From the NCBI GenBank assembly GCA_964480915.1, contig CAYZRS010000003.1, forward strand, positions 62,001-126,000: DNA of 64,000 nt, read 5' to 3'. Position numbers and translations under genes: made by a program. This document shows positions 9,519 to 20,600 of the stretch, in pieces. A model generated the notes under the pieces. That model searched no databases. It was not told the DNA's origin and saw only the letters and a program-made list of their open reading frames with translations. Position 1 is the first letter of the stretch, and each line of letters opens with the position of its first letter. The DNA is from CAWGCE01 sp964480915. GTDB lineage: Bacteria > Planctomycetota > Planctomycetia > Pirellulales > Pirellulaceae.

Positions 9519-10895
9519 ATGTTTCAGATGTTTGCTGCCGATTCACAAGTCCAAGCTTTTACCGATGTTCTGCGAACGATTGGTGAGAAGTTAAATCTGA
9601 GATGTTCCGTCCGTCTCTGGAATGGCGACGTCATTCCGCTCGGTGACGAGGTGAAGCCGAATTTGGTGCTTTCTTTGTCCAGCCCGGGCGTCATTGGGAG
9701 TGTGCTGCGGCGGCCTTCGTTGGAGACGCTTGCTCGGCTGTATGCCACCGGGCATATCAATTTCGAAGGCGGCGACTTGCTCGAGTTTCACGAATCACTG
9801 CAAGTCCGCGGAAGCTCGCGACAGGCGCTGCGTGAGATCGGTAAGACCTACTTCGTAAAGAAATCATTGCCGTTTCTCTTCGCGAAGCTGCCAGCGGAGA
9901 AACTAGAACACGGTTTTGCAGACGACATAGTCGGACGACGAGAATCGAAGCGAAATAATAAGGACTATATTCAGTTTCACTACGATGTTGGCAACGAATT
10001 CTACAAGCTGTTCCTCGATCCGGAGATGCAGTATTCCTGTGGTTACTTCACCGATTGGGAAAGTTCGCTGGCTCAGGCGCAGCAAGACAAGTTGGAGATG
10101 ATCTGTCGAAAGTTGCGGTTGTTGCCGGGCGAGTCATTATTGGACATTGGCTGCGGCTGGGGCGGATTGATCTGCTACGCCGCGAAAAATTACGGCGTTA
10201 CGGCCCATGGCGTGACGCTTTCTCAAGAGCAGCACGATCTGACGCAAGAGAAGATCCGAACGATGGGCCTTGAGGATCGCGTGACGGTCGAGCTACGCGA
10301 CTATCGTGAACTCGAAGGATGCTACGACAAGATTGCCAGTATCGGGATGTTCGAGCATATCGGTATCGCGAATTATTCCGAGTATTTCCAGAAGGTGCGT
10401 TCGCTTCTGCAAGATCGTGGCATACTGCTCAACCACGCGATTGCTCGCAGTTCGAAGAAGTCGAAGCGGAAGGCAAAAAGGATTCGACCGGAACGCAAGC
10501 TACTTCTGAAGTATATTTTCCCCGGTTCGGAACTTACGTCCGCTGGCTTCACGCAAGATGCCATGGAACACGAAGGATTTGAAGTTCACGACGTTGAAGC
10601 GTGGCGCGAGCACTATGCATTGACCTGCCGCTACTGGTGTAAGCGTCTCACGGCGAATCAAGAACGGGCAATCGAGTTGGTCGGGAGCGAACGGTACCGC
10701 ATGTGGGTTGCCTACTTGGCAGGTGCCAGTGCTGGTTTCGAGGCCGGGTCGATCAAGATCTATCAGATTCTAGCAACCAAAAAAGTTGGCAAGGGCTTCT
10801 CGGGGCTACCACCGACGCGTGCCGATCTTTATCAACCGAGTCCCATCATGACTCGATCGGCCGGTCCAGCCGCTTACGCCGGACTGCGGTCGTAA
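9519..10895 (+). CDS. cfa: Cyclopropane-fatty-acyl-phospholipid synthase
   Basis: A 458-residue cytosolic SAM-dependent methyltransferase that adds a methylene group across double bonds of membrane phospholipid acyl chains. The N-terminal lipid-binding part (about 1-130) has LARLYATGHINFEGGDL. The catalytic part begins with QFHYDVGNEFYKLFLDP (about 152-168) and MQYSCGYF, then the SAM-binding glycine loop LLDIGCGWGG (207-216), VTLSQEQ and MFEHIG. A basic stretch SSKKSKRKAKR in the C-terminal third is an insertion compared with the usual sequence. Length is slightly above the roughly 380-420 of common homologues. Start ATG preceded by GGAAGG about ten bases upstream. No operon partner. Confidence 0.95.
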   Translation: MFQMFAADSQVQAFTDVLRTIGEKLNLRCSVRLWNGDVIPLGDEVKPNLVLSLSSPGVIGSVLRRPSLETLARLYATGHINFEGGDLLEFHESLQVRGSSRQALREIGKTYFVKKSLPFLFAKLPAEKLEHGFADDIVGRRESKRNNKDYIQFHYDVGNEFYKLFLDPEMQYSCGYFTDWESSLAQAQQDKLEMICRKLRLLPGESLLDIGCGWGGLICYAAKNYGVTAHGVTLSQEQHDLTQEKIRTMGLEDRVTVELRDYRELEGCYDKIASIGMFEHIGIANYSEYFQKVRSLLQDRGILLNHAIARSSKKSKRKAKRIRPERKLLLKYIFPGSELTSAGFTQDAMEHEGFEVHDVEAWREHYALTCRYWCKRLTANQERAIELVGSERYRMWVAYLAGASAGFEAGSIKIYQILATKKVGKGFSGLPPTRADLYQPSPIMTRSAGPAAYAGLRS

Positions 10896-11147
10896 GGTAA
10901 ATCCCTTGGTGGACGGAGGCGGTTCGTATCCGGCGTCGATTCGTCTGGGCGGGCCGCTTTGTTCTTGAGCCACACGGACGCGAGATGCCCCGCCATCGCA
11001 CTCCAAGTCGGATGAGACGAGGTTATTCGGCACAATCGTGTCACAGATCCGAACGAAATGGGCTCGGATTCCCCTGCGCCGCTTAAGTGGGCTGTTGGTT
11101 TTGTGTACAAAGGAAGTAGTTCACAACTTACTTCGTTGAGGGATGTC

Positions 11148-11717
11148 ATGCCGACTGGCCAAATTGTTTCGATCGTTGCTGAAAAGGGGTTTGGATTTAT
11201 CAAACCTGCGAACGGCGAGACCGACATCTTCTTCCACATTTCTGCCTTGAATTGTCCGCTCGAATCGGTCCAAGTGGGGCAAGAGGTCGAATATGAAGTC
11301 GATGACTCGGCCGAAAAACCTCGTGCGAAATCGGTCGTCGTTCCGGGCGTGAAGGGATTTGAGCCAGGGGCGAGACGCTATGCTGGGCGGCGCTCGGAAC
11401 CCGTGGTGAAGCTCGAATGTGGCTTCATCACGAAAATCGTCTGGAAAAAGCAGATCGGGTTTGTCTCGGCAGACGCTCCTGGCCCCGAATTGCAATTCGC
11501 ACCAAACGACGTCACCGGCGAGAAGGCCTTTCCAAAAATGAAAGTGGGCGACTATGTGCAGTTTGTCCGCAATCCGGTGGACGCGACCAAGAACCCCTTG
11601 ATGGATCCGCCGACGATTCGTGCGGTTGAAGTCATCGAACGCGTGCCTAAGCGACTGCCGCGCATTGGCTTGCCCAACAATCCGCGGGCTCGCAAGAAGA
11701 AACCAACTTGGCGATAA
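11148..11717 (+). CDS. Cold shock domain protein with a second, degenerate CSD-like half
   Basis: A 189-residue probable nucleic-acid-binding protein. Residues 1-66 are a cold shock domain: GQIVSIVAEKGFGFIKP contains the RNP1-type KGFGFI, and DIFFHISAL the RNP2-type motif. After a basic linker, residues about 93-165 repeat the fold (CGFITKIVWKKQIGFVSAD, LQFAPNDV, VGDYVQFVRNP), but the aromatic nucleic-acid-binding residues are largely lost: KQIGFV and LQFAP. A Lys/Arg-rich tail follows. The frame is open from 11058, but GAGGGA six bases before the ATG at 11148, and the domain boundary, favour this start. Likely an RNA chaperone; the role of the second half is unknown. Confidence 0.85.
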   Translation: MPTGQIVSIVAEKGFGFIKPANGETDIFFHISALNCPLESVQVGQEVEYEVDDSAEKPRAKSVVVPGVKGFEPGARRYAGRRSEPVVKLECGFITKIVWKKQIGFVSADAPGPELQFAPNDVTGEKAFPKMKVGDYVQFVRNPVDATKNPLMDPPTIRAVEVIERVPKRLPRIGLPNNPRARKKKPTWR

Positions 11718-11784
11718 CCAACCTGGCGATGATCAGGCTGCATGGTTGAGCGCTAAGCTCGGGCTTGTTGCGGACGCCCGGCGA

Positions 11785-12930
11785 TTAGGTGTCTCGGCTG
11801 ACGATCGCCAATCCCGATTTTCCGATCGGTGCGAAGCTCAGTGCATCAACGGGACAAACGTCGATACATCCTCCACAGCCGATGCACGGCGTATCGTTTA
11901 GGCCGAACGAGATTTCGATCGGTTGTTTGTCTTTATGAGCATAGCTGGCCACGTCGATTCCCATGGGGCAGGCTTGAGTGCATAGGCCAAGTCCTTTGCA
12001 CTTATCGTTGGGAACGACGGCAAACTTGCTGCGACTGAACTTGCCAAACAGCTTCATTCCCTGAGCCATCGGGCAGCCGTAGCGACACCATAGCCGCGTT
12101 CCAAAAAGCGGATAGGCGCCAACGCCGACGACCGCACCAAACATGAAGTCAATCACCAAGTCTTGAATAGCAGTCATACGGGCGACAGCAGTGGGTGCGG
12201 TGAACAGCTGCAAGCCATGGAACAGAAGCAGCAACCCAAAGGCGACAGCAAAAACAAGACAGACCAACTGCAGGACTTCTAGTTTCTTGGCGACCGGTCC
12301 GCGAGGAGTGTACAGTCGCACCCAACGCTGCCCCCAAGGGAGGACTCCCACCGTTTCGGCGAGGTTTCCGCATGCGCAGAACCAACTGCAGTAGCGTTTT
12401 CCAAAAAACCAGACGGCGACGGGAATGATCAAGAACATGTAGATCGCGCCACCGGCGCTCAAGATGGAGCCCTCTTCGATGCCTCTTCCCAAGCTGGCGA
12501 CGGCGGGAAAGACGTAGACATGAGCCGTTTTGCTGGCAACTTTCCCCGGATCGTTGAAGAAGCCTCCTTCTTGTCTGAGGCCGGGAATCAGATAGGGGAA
12601 CAGATAGAAGGCGAAGAACTGGACAAGCAGAATGGAAGTGAACTTCGATCGTTGATAAGGAGACAGGCCGCCCTTTTTCTTGCTGCGCTGGTAGCGGTTC
12701 TGATTGGTAATGAGCACCCACAGCGACGTCCCGCAGACGATCACGGTGTAGATCGTCGCATACCAAAAACCGGGACTTTTTCCCAAGAAATGAAATGTTC
12801 TCAGGTCGGCACCAGCGGGCAGCAGCCATTCGGGATATTTGTAAATGATATAAAATATCAAAACAGCCGGAAAAAATAGGACGAGAAACAGTCGTTCCGT
12901 CAGGGGTCTCTCATCAGATTTCTTGGCCAT
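11785..12930 (-). CDS. Membrane polyferredoxin, NapH/CcoG-like 4Fe-4S protein
   Basis: A 381-residue integral membrane iron-sulfur protein. About six hydrophobic segments (near 12-30, 55-75, 98-115, 160-176, 220-240, 256-276) alternate with membrane-side Cys motifs CSWFCACGN (181-189) and CRYGCP (282-287), as in the NapH/NosR/CcoG group. The C-terminal ferredoxin domain has CKGLGLCTQACP (311-322) and CIGCGGCIDVCP (349-360). In the first motif the second Cys is replaced by Leu314, so cluster I has only three obvious Cys ligands. The family moves electrons across or along the membrane, or assists metal-centre assembly; the partner is not in the window. Its ATG faces the small thiamine-binding-like gene on the other strand. 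Confidence 0.88.
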   Translation of the reverse strand: MAKKSDERPLTERLFLVLFFPAVLIFYIIYKYPEWLLPAGADLRTFHFLGKSPGFWYATIYTVIVCGTSLWVLITNQNRYQRSKKKGGLSPYQRSKFTSILLVQFFAFYLFPYLIPGLRQEGGFFNDPGKVASKTAHVYVFPAVASLGRGIEEGSILSAGGAIYMFLIIPVAVWFFGKRYCSWFCACGNLAETVGVLPWGQRWVRLYTPRGPVAKKLEVLQLVCLVFAVAFGLLLLFHGLQLFTAPTAVARMTAIQDLVIDFMFGAVVGVGAYPLFGTRLWCRYGCPMAQGMKLFGKFSRSKFAVVPNDKCKGLGLCTQACPMGIDVASYAHKDKQPIEISFGLNDTPCIGCGGCIDVCPVDALSFAPIGKSGLAIVSRDT

Positions 12931-13177
12931 TGACTTATTACCTAAGCATTGAGGAAGTGGGAGAGTTCACTGAAATAATGAGGGCAGCCAAAACTGGCCT
13001 CTTTCCGGGCGTTAGGAGTTTAGACGCAGGAAGTTCGCTGGCCTTACTAAGGACTTTAAATTGGCAATCCAGTCTGGGTAAAGACACGGTGTTGTCGTCT
13101 GCAATTTTACCCTACCATGGGGGTTAGAGAGGTGGAACAGTGAAGCAGCATACCGTTTTTGAAGGAGTCGTTGGCAG

Positions 13178-13414
13178 ATGGATATTCAGTTTAGTTTGTG
13201 GCCAATTGGCGACGAACACCTCGAGGATGAGATGAAGGAAGTCCAGGCGATTCTTGACGAAAGCGGTTTGAAGTATGACATGAATGTGATGTCGACGACG
13301 CTTTCGGGGGACTGGGATAAAGTGATGAGTTGCATCAAGCAGTGTCACGAAACGCTTCGAAAAAGGCACAGCCGTGTGCTATGTCAAATCGTTATCGACG
13401 ATGATGCGACGTAG
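13178..13414 (+). CDS. MTH1187/UPF0045-type thiamine-binding-like protein
   Basis: A 78-residue protein of ferredoxin-like fold. The pattern 'xFSLWPIGDEHLEDEMKEV', 'LDESGLKYDMNVMSTTLSG', 'VMSCIKQCHETL' and terminal 'CQIVIDDDA' matches the MTH1187/YkoF-like family, whose members bind thiamine or its hydroxymethylpyrimidine part. It is slightly shorter than the usual 95-100 residues. AAGGAG lies ten bases before the ATG. No thiamine gene or riboswitch is visible nearby, so the ligand is inferred from family alone. Two Cys residues (about 55 and 70) are unusual for the family. Confidence 0.75.
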   Translation: MDIQFSLWPIGDEHLEDEMKEVQAILDESGLKYDMNVMSTTLSGDWDKVMSCIKQCHETLRKRHSRVLCQIVIDDDAT

Positions 13415-13521
13415 CCCACGAAGTTGCGTCTGAAATCTGCCAGTGAACCTCTGCCAAGTCGTTGTGTCTTCCCGTCATCGATTCGTTTCCAATGAGTTGG
13501 AATCTGAGAGGACGGTAGCCG

Positions 13522-14646
13522 ATGGCGGAAAATGCAGGCGAGGCAGGAGCTTCCCCAGGGGCGCTGACGACGCGGATCGAACTTGGGTGGAAGCCTTGTT
13601 TCGAGCAGCAGCTTGACCCGACAGAATCGGCGGGCGCTTTACTGGCTCGGGTGGGAGCTCATTTTGGTAGCCGGTTACTCTTATTGGCCGAACGGGGCGA
13701 ATTCGAAGTTCCGATCCAGCTCAATGACGGTGCACGCGATCTGGCGGTCGGCGATTGGCTAGTCTTACTGCCGGCGCAGCCTGGTGCAGACGTCGGAGGT
13801 CGACTCGATGGCAAAGATTGGCGAATTGTTCGGCGACTAGAACGTCAAACCGAGCTCTCCCGAAAGTCGGCGGGCACTTCTGGGCGTCGGCAGATGATTG
13901 CGGCGAACATCGATACGTTGTTCATCGTCAGCTCGTGCAATCAAGATTTCAACTTGTCTCGTCTGGAGCGCTACCTAGCGCTGGCCTTGGAGGCGGGAGC
14001 CTTGCCTCTGGTCGTGCTGACCAAAGCCGATCTCTACGCTGACGCTGACACGCTCCGGCGCCGTGTCGAGAAATTGCGTCCCGGCCTCCTGGTCGAAGTC
14101 ATGGATGCTCGCGATCCGTTACAGTCTCGATGCCTGTCCGAATGGTGTGGAATCGGCAAGACGGTCGCGCTGCTGGGGTCGTCTGGCGTGGGAAAGTCGA
14201 CGCTTGTGAATTCACTCGGTGTGCAACGAGAGCAGGCGACGGCAGGTATTCGCGAAGATGACGGCAAGGGACGACACACGACGACCGCCCGCTCTTTGCA
14301 TCGGATCGCACAGGGAGGATGGTTGCTAGATACGCCCGGTATGCGTGAGTTGCAATTGGCAGACTGCGCGGCTGGCGTGGATGAACTGTTTACCGATGTG
14401 CTCGAAGTGGCCCAGCAATGCCGCTTTCGAAATTGCAGCCATCAAGGCGACAAGGGATGCGCGGTGACGGCGGCGGTCGAAGCGGATCAGTTGGACGCTC
14501 GGCGCGTGCGGAACTTTCTCAAGATTCAGGCCGAACAGGCAAGGAATGCGCAGACGATCATGGAGCGTCGCGAAAGCGAGCGAAATCTCGGACGAATGTA
14601 CAAATCGATCATCGCCGGGAAACGCAACTCACGAGATCGCTCATGA
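13522..14646 (+). CDS. rsgA: Ribosome small-subunit-dependent GTPase A
   Basis: A 374-residue circularly permuted GTPase acting late in 30S ribosome assembly. An OB-fold N-terminal region (about 40-105) precedes the permuted G motifs: G4 LTKAD (166-170), then G1 GSSGVGKS (219-226), G2 region GRHTTT (250-255) and G3 DTPG (270-273). The C-terminal zinc site is complete: Cys300, Cys305, His307, Cys313 in CRFRNCSHQGDKGC. The C-terminus is basic and helical, as in homologues. A GAGAGGAC stretch is about ten bases before the ATG. Single gene; its stop is 40 bases from the stop of the convergent giant gene, and no terminator hairpin is evident between them. Confidence 0.96.
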   Translation: MAENAGEAGASPGALTTRIELGWKPCFEQQLDPTESAGALLARVGAHFGSRLLLLAERGEFEVPIQLNDGARDLAVGDWLVLLPAQPGADVGGRLDGKDWRIVRRLERQTELSRKSAGTSGRRQMIAANIDTLFIVSSCNQDFNLSRLERYLALALEAGALPLVVLTKADLYADADTLRRRVEKLRPGLLVEVMDARDPLQSRCLSEWCGIGKTVALLGSSGVGKSTLVNSLGVQREQATAGIREDDGKGRHTTTARSLHRIAQGGWLLDTPGMRELQLADCAAGVDELFTDVLEVAQQCRFRNCSHQGDKGCAVTAAVEADQLDARRVRNFLKIQAEQARNAQTIMERRESERNLGRMYKSIIAGKRNSRDRS

Positions 14647-14685
14647 AACTCGGGGCGCTGTAAGCAGCCGTCGCGATCTGGCCAA

Positions 14686-17600
14686 TCATTGCTCTTCCTC
14701 CGCATCACGAACGGAATCACGATCGTGATGCGACCAGACCCACTGACGCCAGCCGACGTACTGCTGCGTCGAATGTGTGACCGGACTGATCTCAGGTTCT
14801 ATCGGCATCGTTGGCCGCGGTGTCGCTGGCTGCGGTCGGTCAGAACGCAATGCTGTCCGATTGGCGGATTGCCGATTCGACGGCGTTTGGCGGACTTTTA
14901 CTGTCGCCGATTCGCTGGCCCTCGAGTGAATTGGGATGGCTGGCGATTCCTGGGCTGAAGTCGATTGTCCAAAGAACGCGCTGCGGGCGCTAAATCGCGA
15001 CCAGCGTGTTGGTCGGATCGCCGCTGCGAACTGGGTGTCGGTGGGGTTCGTGGAGTTCGGCTGATGAGCCCGGTCGAGACGGCGTGCGGTGCTGGCGGTG
15101 GATCTGTCCGAGGCGACGGTCGAACCGCTACTGGGCGCCACGAAAGTCGATCCACCGGAACGCTGTGGTACGTCGTCGTAGATACCAGAATGGGTCGAGG
15201 TGAGGAACCAACGTTTCGAAACGCTGGCGGCAAGCAGATTGCGTTCGGTGAACGTTACGCTGTGCGCTGCCGACCCTGGTGTCAACGTGACCGCAATCTG
15301 GTCGTCGCCCGTGATGACTCCTTGCGGTCCCGGCAATTCGGCGCCGTCCACAAAACCGTCCGGTTGTTGTTGCGTGACGAGGTAAGAGCCAGAATAGAGC
15401 CCCGCAAACTGATAGGTCCCCTGGGCGTCGGTCGTCGTTGTGAGCGAGACGGGTTGACCGGTCGCCGTCGTGCCGTGGAGCGCGATCTCAATATCGGCCA
15501 AAACCGTCTCACCTGGATCCAGTATCCCGTTCTCATTGACGTCAACGAACACCTGGCCAGCGATGATTCCTGATGGAGGAATGATTTCAATCGTTCCCAT
15601 GTCTTCATTACAAGCGACATCTTTCGCGATGACCGTCAGCGTGGTGTGACCCGGAACGACTGGGAAGCTGCCAGCAACAGCGACCTCGGTGTCAGGATCG
15701 ATAGACCATGTGCCGTCCGGGTGAACGGTCGTGACGTAGGTGACCTCTGGTATGCCGTCGCCGTCGGCATCGACGGTGATGGTGAGCGTCTCGCCCGGTT
15801 CGCCGTTTCCGGTGAGTTGCGGCGTGATATCATCGGTGAAGGCGTCGTCCACAACTGGCGTGGTGACATCGATTTGGATGGTGCCGGTATCTTCGTTGCA
15901 CGCAATGTCTTTCGCGGTCACAGAAATCAGGTCGTCGTCGTTGAGCGACGGGAAAGTGCCGCTCGTCGGAGTTTCCGTGTCGGGATCGATTTGCCAGGAA
16001 CCGTCGCTCGCGACGTGGGTGGTGTAGGTCGCGTCGGCAATACCATCGCCATCGACATCGACGCTAATCGTCAGCGTTTCGCCCGGGGTCCCTTGGCCGG
16101 TCAAAAGTGGCGTGAAGTCGTTGGTGGTCTGATCGTCAACGGAGGGCGCTTGCGTGTCAATCAACAGCTCGGCCGAACTGGTGTCTGTGGTGCGGTTACC
16201 TGCCAGGTCGATAATCGTTGCGACGACTTCGTACGATCCATCCGGCAGCGCGTTGGCGGTCGGAATGCTCAGTGACCAGGTTCCATCGACATGGACCGAG
16301 AGGTTCCCGTCGCCTGTCGAGTAGATGATTCCATCGACCTCGACGATCAGGACTTTGCCGGCATCCAGCATTGCCGTGCCCGTAATCGTCGGCGAGTCGT
16401 CGTTGGTATTCAGCGGATCGACCGTGGGTGGTGTGGGGGCCGTGGTGTCGATGGTGACTGTCAACGTGGGCGATGGGTTGCTTTCGGCACCCGTTGCATC
16501 GGTGATTGTGTAGTGGAAGTCGTGATCACCGTCCGGAATGAGGCTAGTGGTGATGTGGAAGCTGCCATCGGGCAAAATTGTGCCGCTACCAACGGCGGTA
16601 CCATCGGCGTAGATGGTGACGAGGTCGCCAGGCGTGGCGGTGCCCGGCGGGACGTCAAAAGTGGGCGTATTGTCGGCCGTGATGTTATCGCTGTTCGAGC
16701 TGCCACTGTCCGAAGTAACGATGACGTTGGGCGGGACGGTGGCATCGTCGTCGAGGATGGACACCGTCGCGCTGGCAGCGGTCGCGTCGAGCGACACTGC
16801 GGGGTTGCTGGTTCCGGTCAGTCTGATTTCGATCGTTTCGGTTGGTTCGAGCAGGTTGTCGTCCAGGACCTGCAGGTCGATCGTGGCGGAGGTCGAACCG
16901 GCGAGTACCGTGACAGATCCCGTTCGCGGTTGGTAATCGGTTCCGGCCGTTGCAGAGCCTGCGATGCTGTAGGTGATTTCGGTATCTGAATCGGATGCTG
17001 CCGAGAGCGTGACGGTAACCAGACCGTGATTGGCCGGTTCGGCTGCAACCGCGTCGATCGCAGTGAGGCTGGCGATCGCCGTGTCGTCGTCGACGATGGT
17101 GCCTGACGCGACCGTCGGATCGATCGCAATCTCGGCGTCACCACTCGTGATCGAAACAAGCGAAATGGTCACGGACTCTGACGACTCCAGGATCAGATCA
17201 TCGATGACCTGCAGGTCGATCGTAGCCGTGGTCTCTCCGGCGAGAATTGTAATGCTACCACCAAGCGACAGGTAATCGTTGCCGGCCATGGCAGTCCCGC
17301 CGACCGCATAAGTGACAACGGTATCGCTGTCGGTGGGAGCCGACAGTGTCAAGAGAAACTGGCCGTTACTACCCGGTTCGGTCGCATTCGGTTGATTCGC
17401 GGAAACGGCGAGCGTCGCTGAGTCATCATCAACGATGGCCAGCGACGCCATCTCTTGGGCGACATCGATCGTGATGTCGGGGTCACCCGAGGTGATGGCA
17501 TCGAGCATGATGGTCATGCCTTCGGTGCTTTCCAAGATCCCGTCGTCGACGATGATGACGTCGATTGTTGCGGAGCTGTCTCCTGCCGCAATCGTGACCG

Positions 17601-20600
17601 TTCCCGTGAGCGGTGCATAGTCGCTACCCGGCGTGGCGGTGCCACTGACGAGGTAACGGATGACCGTATCGGTGGTAGAAGTGGCCGACAAAGTCAGTGT
17701 GAACTGCCCTGCATCCCCCGGCTCGCCGGCCATCATGTCGGTCGTGATGATTGAAATCGTCCCCGCGTCGTCGTCTTGAATCGTGACAGTCGCCGCATTG
17801 GCGGTGGTGTCGACGGCCAGATCGGCATCGCCGCTAAGAATCGTATCGAGCGTCACGGTGATCTCTTCGACTCCTTCCAAAAGCCCGTCGTCCAGAACGT
17901 TGACATCGATCGTCGTCGAGGATGCGCCGGCGGGAATCGTGACCGAGCCTGACAGTGCTGTGTAGTCGGCACCGGCCGTGGCGGTTCCCGAGACCGAGTA
18001 GCCGACGATTGTGTCAGTGTCGGCCGGGTGAGACATCGTTACCGTGAACTGCCCTGCGCTGGATGGCTCGCCGGCCGTCGGGATGGTGGCCGCAATGCTC
18101 ACGGCCCCATTGTCATTGTCGGCAATGGTGACACTGGCGGTCGCCGCGGTCGCATCGATCGAGATGTCGGCGTCGCCGCTGGTGATCGAATCGAGGGTTA
18201 CGGTGAGCGTTTCCAAATCTTCGAGCAGATTGTCGTCCTCGACGGGCACGAAGATCACGGCCGCGGTCGTGCCGGCGGCGATCGTGACGCTACCGGAAAG
18301 TGGCGTGAAGTCGACTCCTGGCAGTGCGTCGCCGCTGATGGAGTAGGCGACCGTCGTGTCAGAATCGCTGGGGTTCGTGATCGATACGGTAAAGATCGCA
18401 TCATCGGTGGGCTCGGCAGCCACGTTATCGGTGGCCACGATGCTGACTTGTGCCGCATCGTTGTCGGCGATGGTGATCGTGGCCGAATTGGCCAAGGCGT
18501 CGATCGCGATGTCGGTGTCGCCGGCCGTGATCGTGGTGAGTGTGACGGTCAGTGTTTCATCGTCTTCGAGGACAAAGTCGTCGAGGACGGATAGCTGGAT
18601 GGTTGCCGACGTGTTGCCGGCTGTGATTGTGGTGGTGCCGGCAAGTGCCGCAAAGTCGCTGGCGGAAGCATCGCCGCTGACGGTGTAGGCGACCGTCGTG
18701 TCGGTGTCTGCAGCGGCCGCAAGCGTGACGGTGAATTGGCCGTCATCGGCCGGTTCTGCGGCGAGCGGATCGCTGGCCGCAATGCTCAGGAGGGCCGTCT
18801 CATCATCGCGGATCGTGACCGTCGCCTCGCCCGGATCGATCAAGATCGAGGGGTCGTCCGAACCGAGCAACTGGATGGTGACGGTCTCGTCGCTTTCCAG
18901 GATGCCGTCGTCAAGCACATTCAGATTGATCGAAACGGAGGTGTCGCCGGCAAGGATTGTCGCCGTGCCGGTAAGAGGCACGTAATCGCTGCCCGGCGTG
19001 GCGACAGGCAGCGACGATCCGGGCGCTGGAATGATCTGATAGGTGAATGTGACGTCGCTGGCCGAGTTGCTCGTCATGCGGATGGTGAATTGTCCGTTGT
19101 CGGCGGGTTCGCTGGCAACCGCGTCGTTCGCCTCAACAACGGCAACGGCGGTGTCTTCGTCGACAATGGTGGACGTCGCCATATCGGCCGAGCCGTCGAT
19201 CGACAGGTCCGGATCGCCACTGGTGATAGCCGTTAAAGTCAGTTCTACCGTTTCGTCACCTTCTAGCATGGCATCGTTCACGACGAGGACGTCGATCAGC
19301 GCCGAGGTCGCGCCGGCGGCAATCGTGACGCTGCCGGACAGAGGCGTGAAGTCGGCTCCGCTACTGGCCGATCCGCCGACCGAGTAAGTCACCGTCGTGT
19401 CGGTTGTCGTCACATCGCTAAGCTGGATTTCAAACTGGCCATTGTTGGCTGGCTCTTGCATCGTGGCGTCGGTGGCGATGATCGACACGGTGCCCGTGTC
19501 GTTATCGGCGATGGTGACACTGGCCACGTTCGCAGCACCGATCGCGATGTTCGCATCGCCGCTGGTGATGCTGTCGAGCGTCACGGAAACCGTTTCGTCG
19601 CCTTCGAGAATCGAATCGTCGATGGTGGCGACGTCGATGGTAGCGGTGGTCGTGCCGGCCGGAATCGTGACCGTGCCGGTCAGTGTCTGGAAGTCCAGTC
19701 CGGACGTGGCATCGCCCGCAACGGAGTAGGCAATCACCGTGTCTGTGTCGCTTGCAGCTGAGAGCGTGACAGTCAACTGCCCGTCATCGGCCGGCTCGGT
19801 CGCGGAGCCATCACTAGCGCTGATCGTCACTTCGGCGACGTCGTCGTCCGACAGCGTGACGGTAGCCACGCTGTTAGCGATGTCGACGGAAATGTCGGCG
19901 TCGCCGGCGGTGATGGCGTCGAGCGTGACGGTGATCGATTCATCATCCTCCAACAGCCCGTCGTCAAACGTTGTCACATCGATCGTCGCAGTCGTGGTGC
20001 CGGCCAAGATTGTGACCGTTCCCGAGAGCGTGCCATAGTCGTTGCCTGCCGTCGCGTCGCCGGTCACGGTGTAGCCGACCGTCGTGTCGGTGTCGCTGGC
20101 AGTTGCCAGCGTGACGGTAAATTGTCCGGCGTCGGCCGGTTCCGAGGCTGCCGAGTCGGTCGCTTGGATGCTGACGGTTGCCGAATCGTTATCCGCGAGT
20201 GTCACCGTGGCGGCGTTGATCGTGCCGATCGCGATGTCGGCATCACCGGCGGTGACATTATTCAAGGTGAGAGTGACTTGTTCGGCGTCTTCCAGCAGCA
20301 GGTCGTCGAGCGTCGGCACGTCGATCAGGGCCGACGTGTCGCCAGCGAGGATCGTGACGCTGCCCGACAACGGTGTGAAGTCGCTGCCGGCCGTGGCATC
20401 GCCGGTGACGGTGTAGCTGATCGTTGTGTCGGTATCGCTGGGGTTCGAAAGCGAAACGGTAAACTGTCCCGGATCGGTCGGTTCCATCGCTGTCGCGTCG
20501 GTTGCGATGATCGACACCACGGCGGAATCGTCATCGGCAATCGAAATCGAGTCGCTGTTGGCCGAACCGTCGATGGTGATCTCGGCATCTCCGCTGGTGA

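Noticed and set aside
12930..13127. Plus-strand frame of 65 codons next to the polyferredoxin start
   Set aside because: Begins on the reverse complement of the polyferredoxin start codon, has no family features, and lies in the divergent promoter region.
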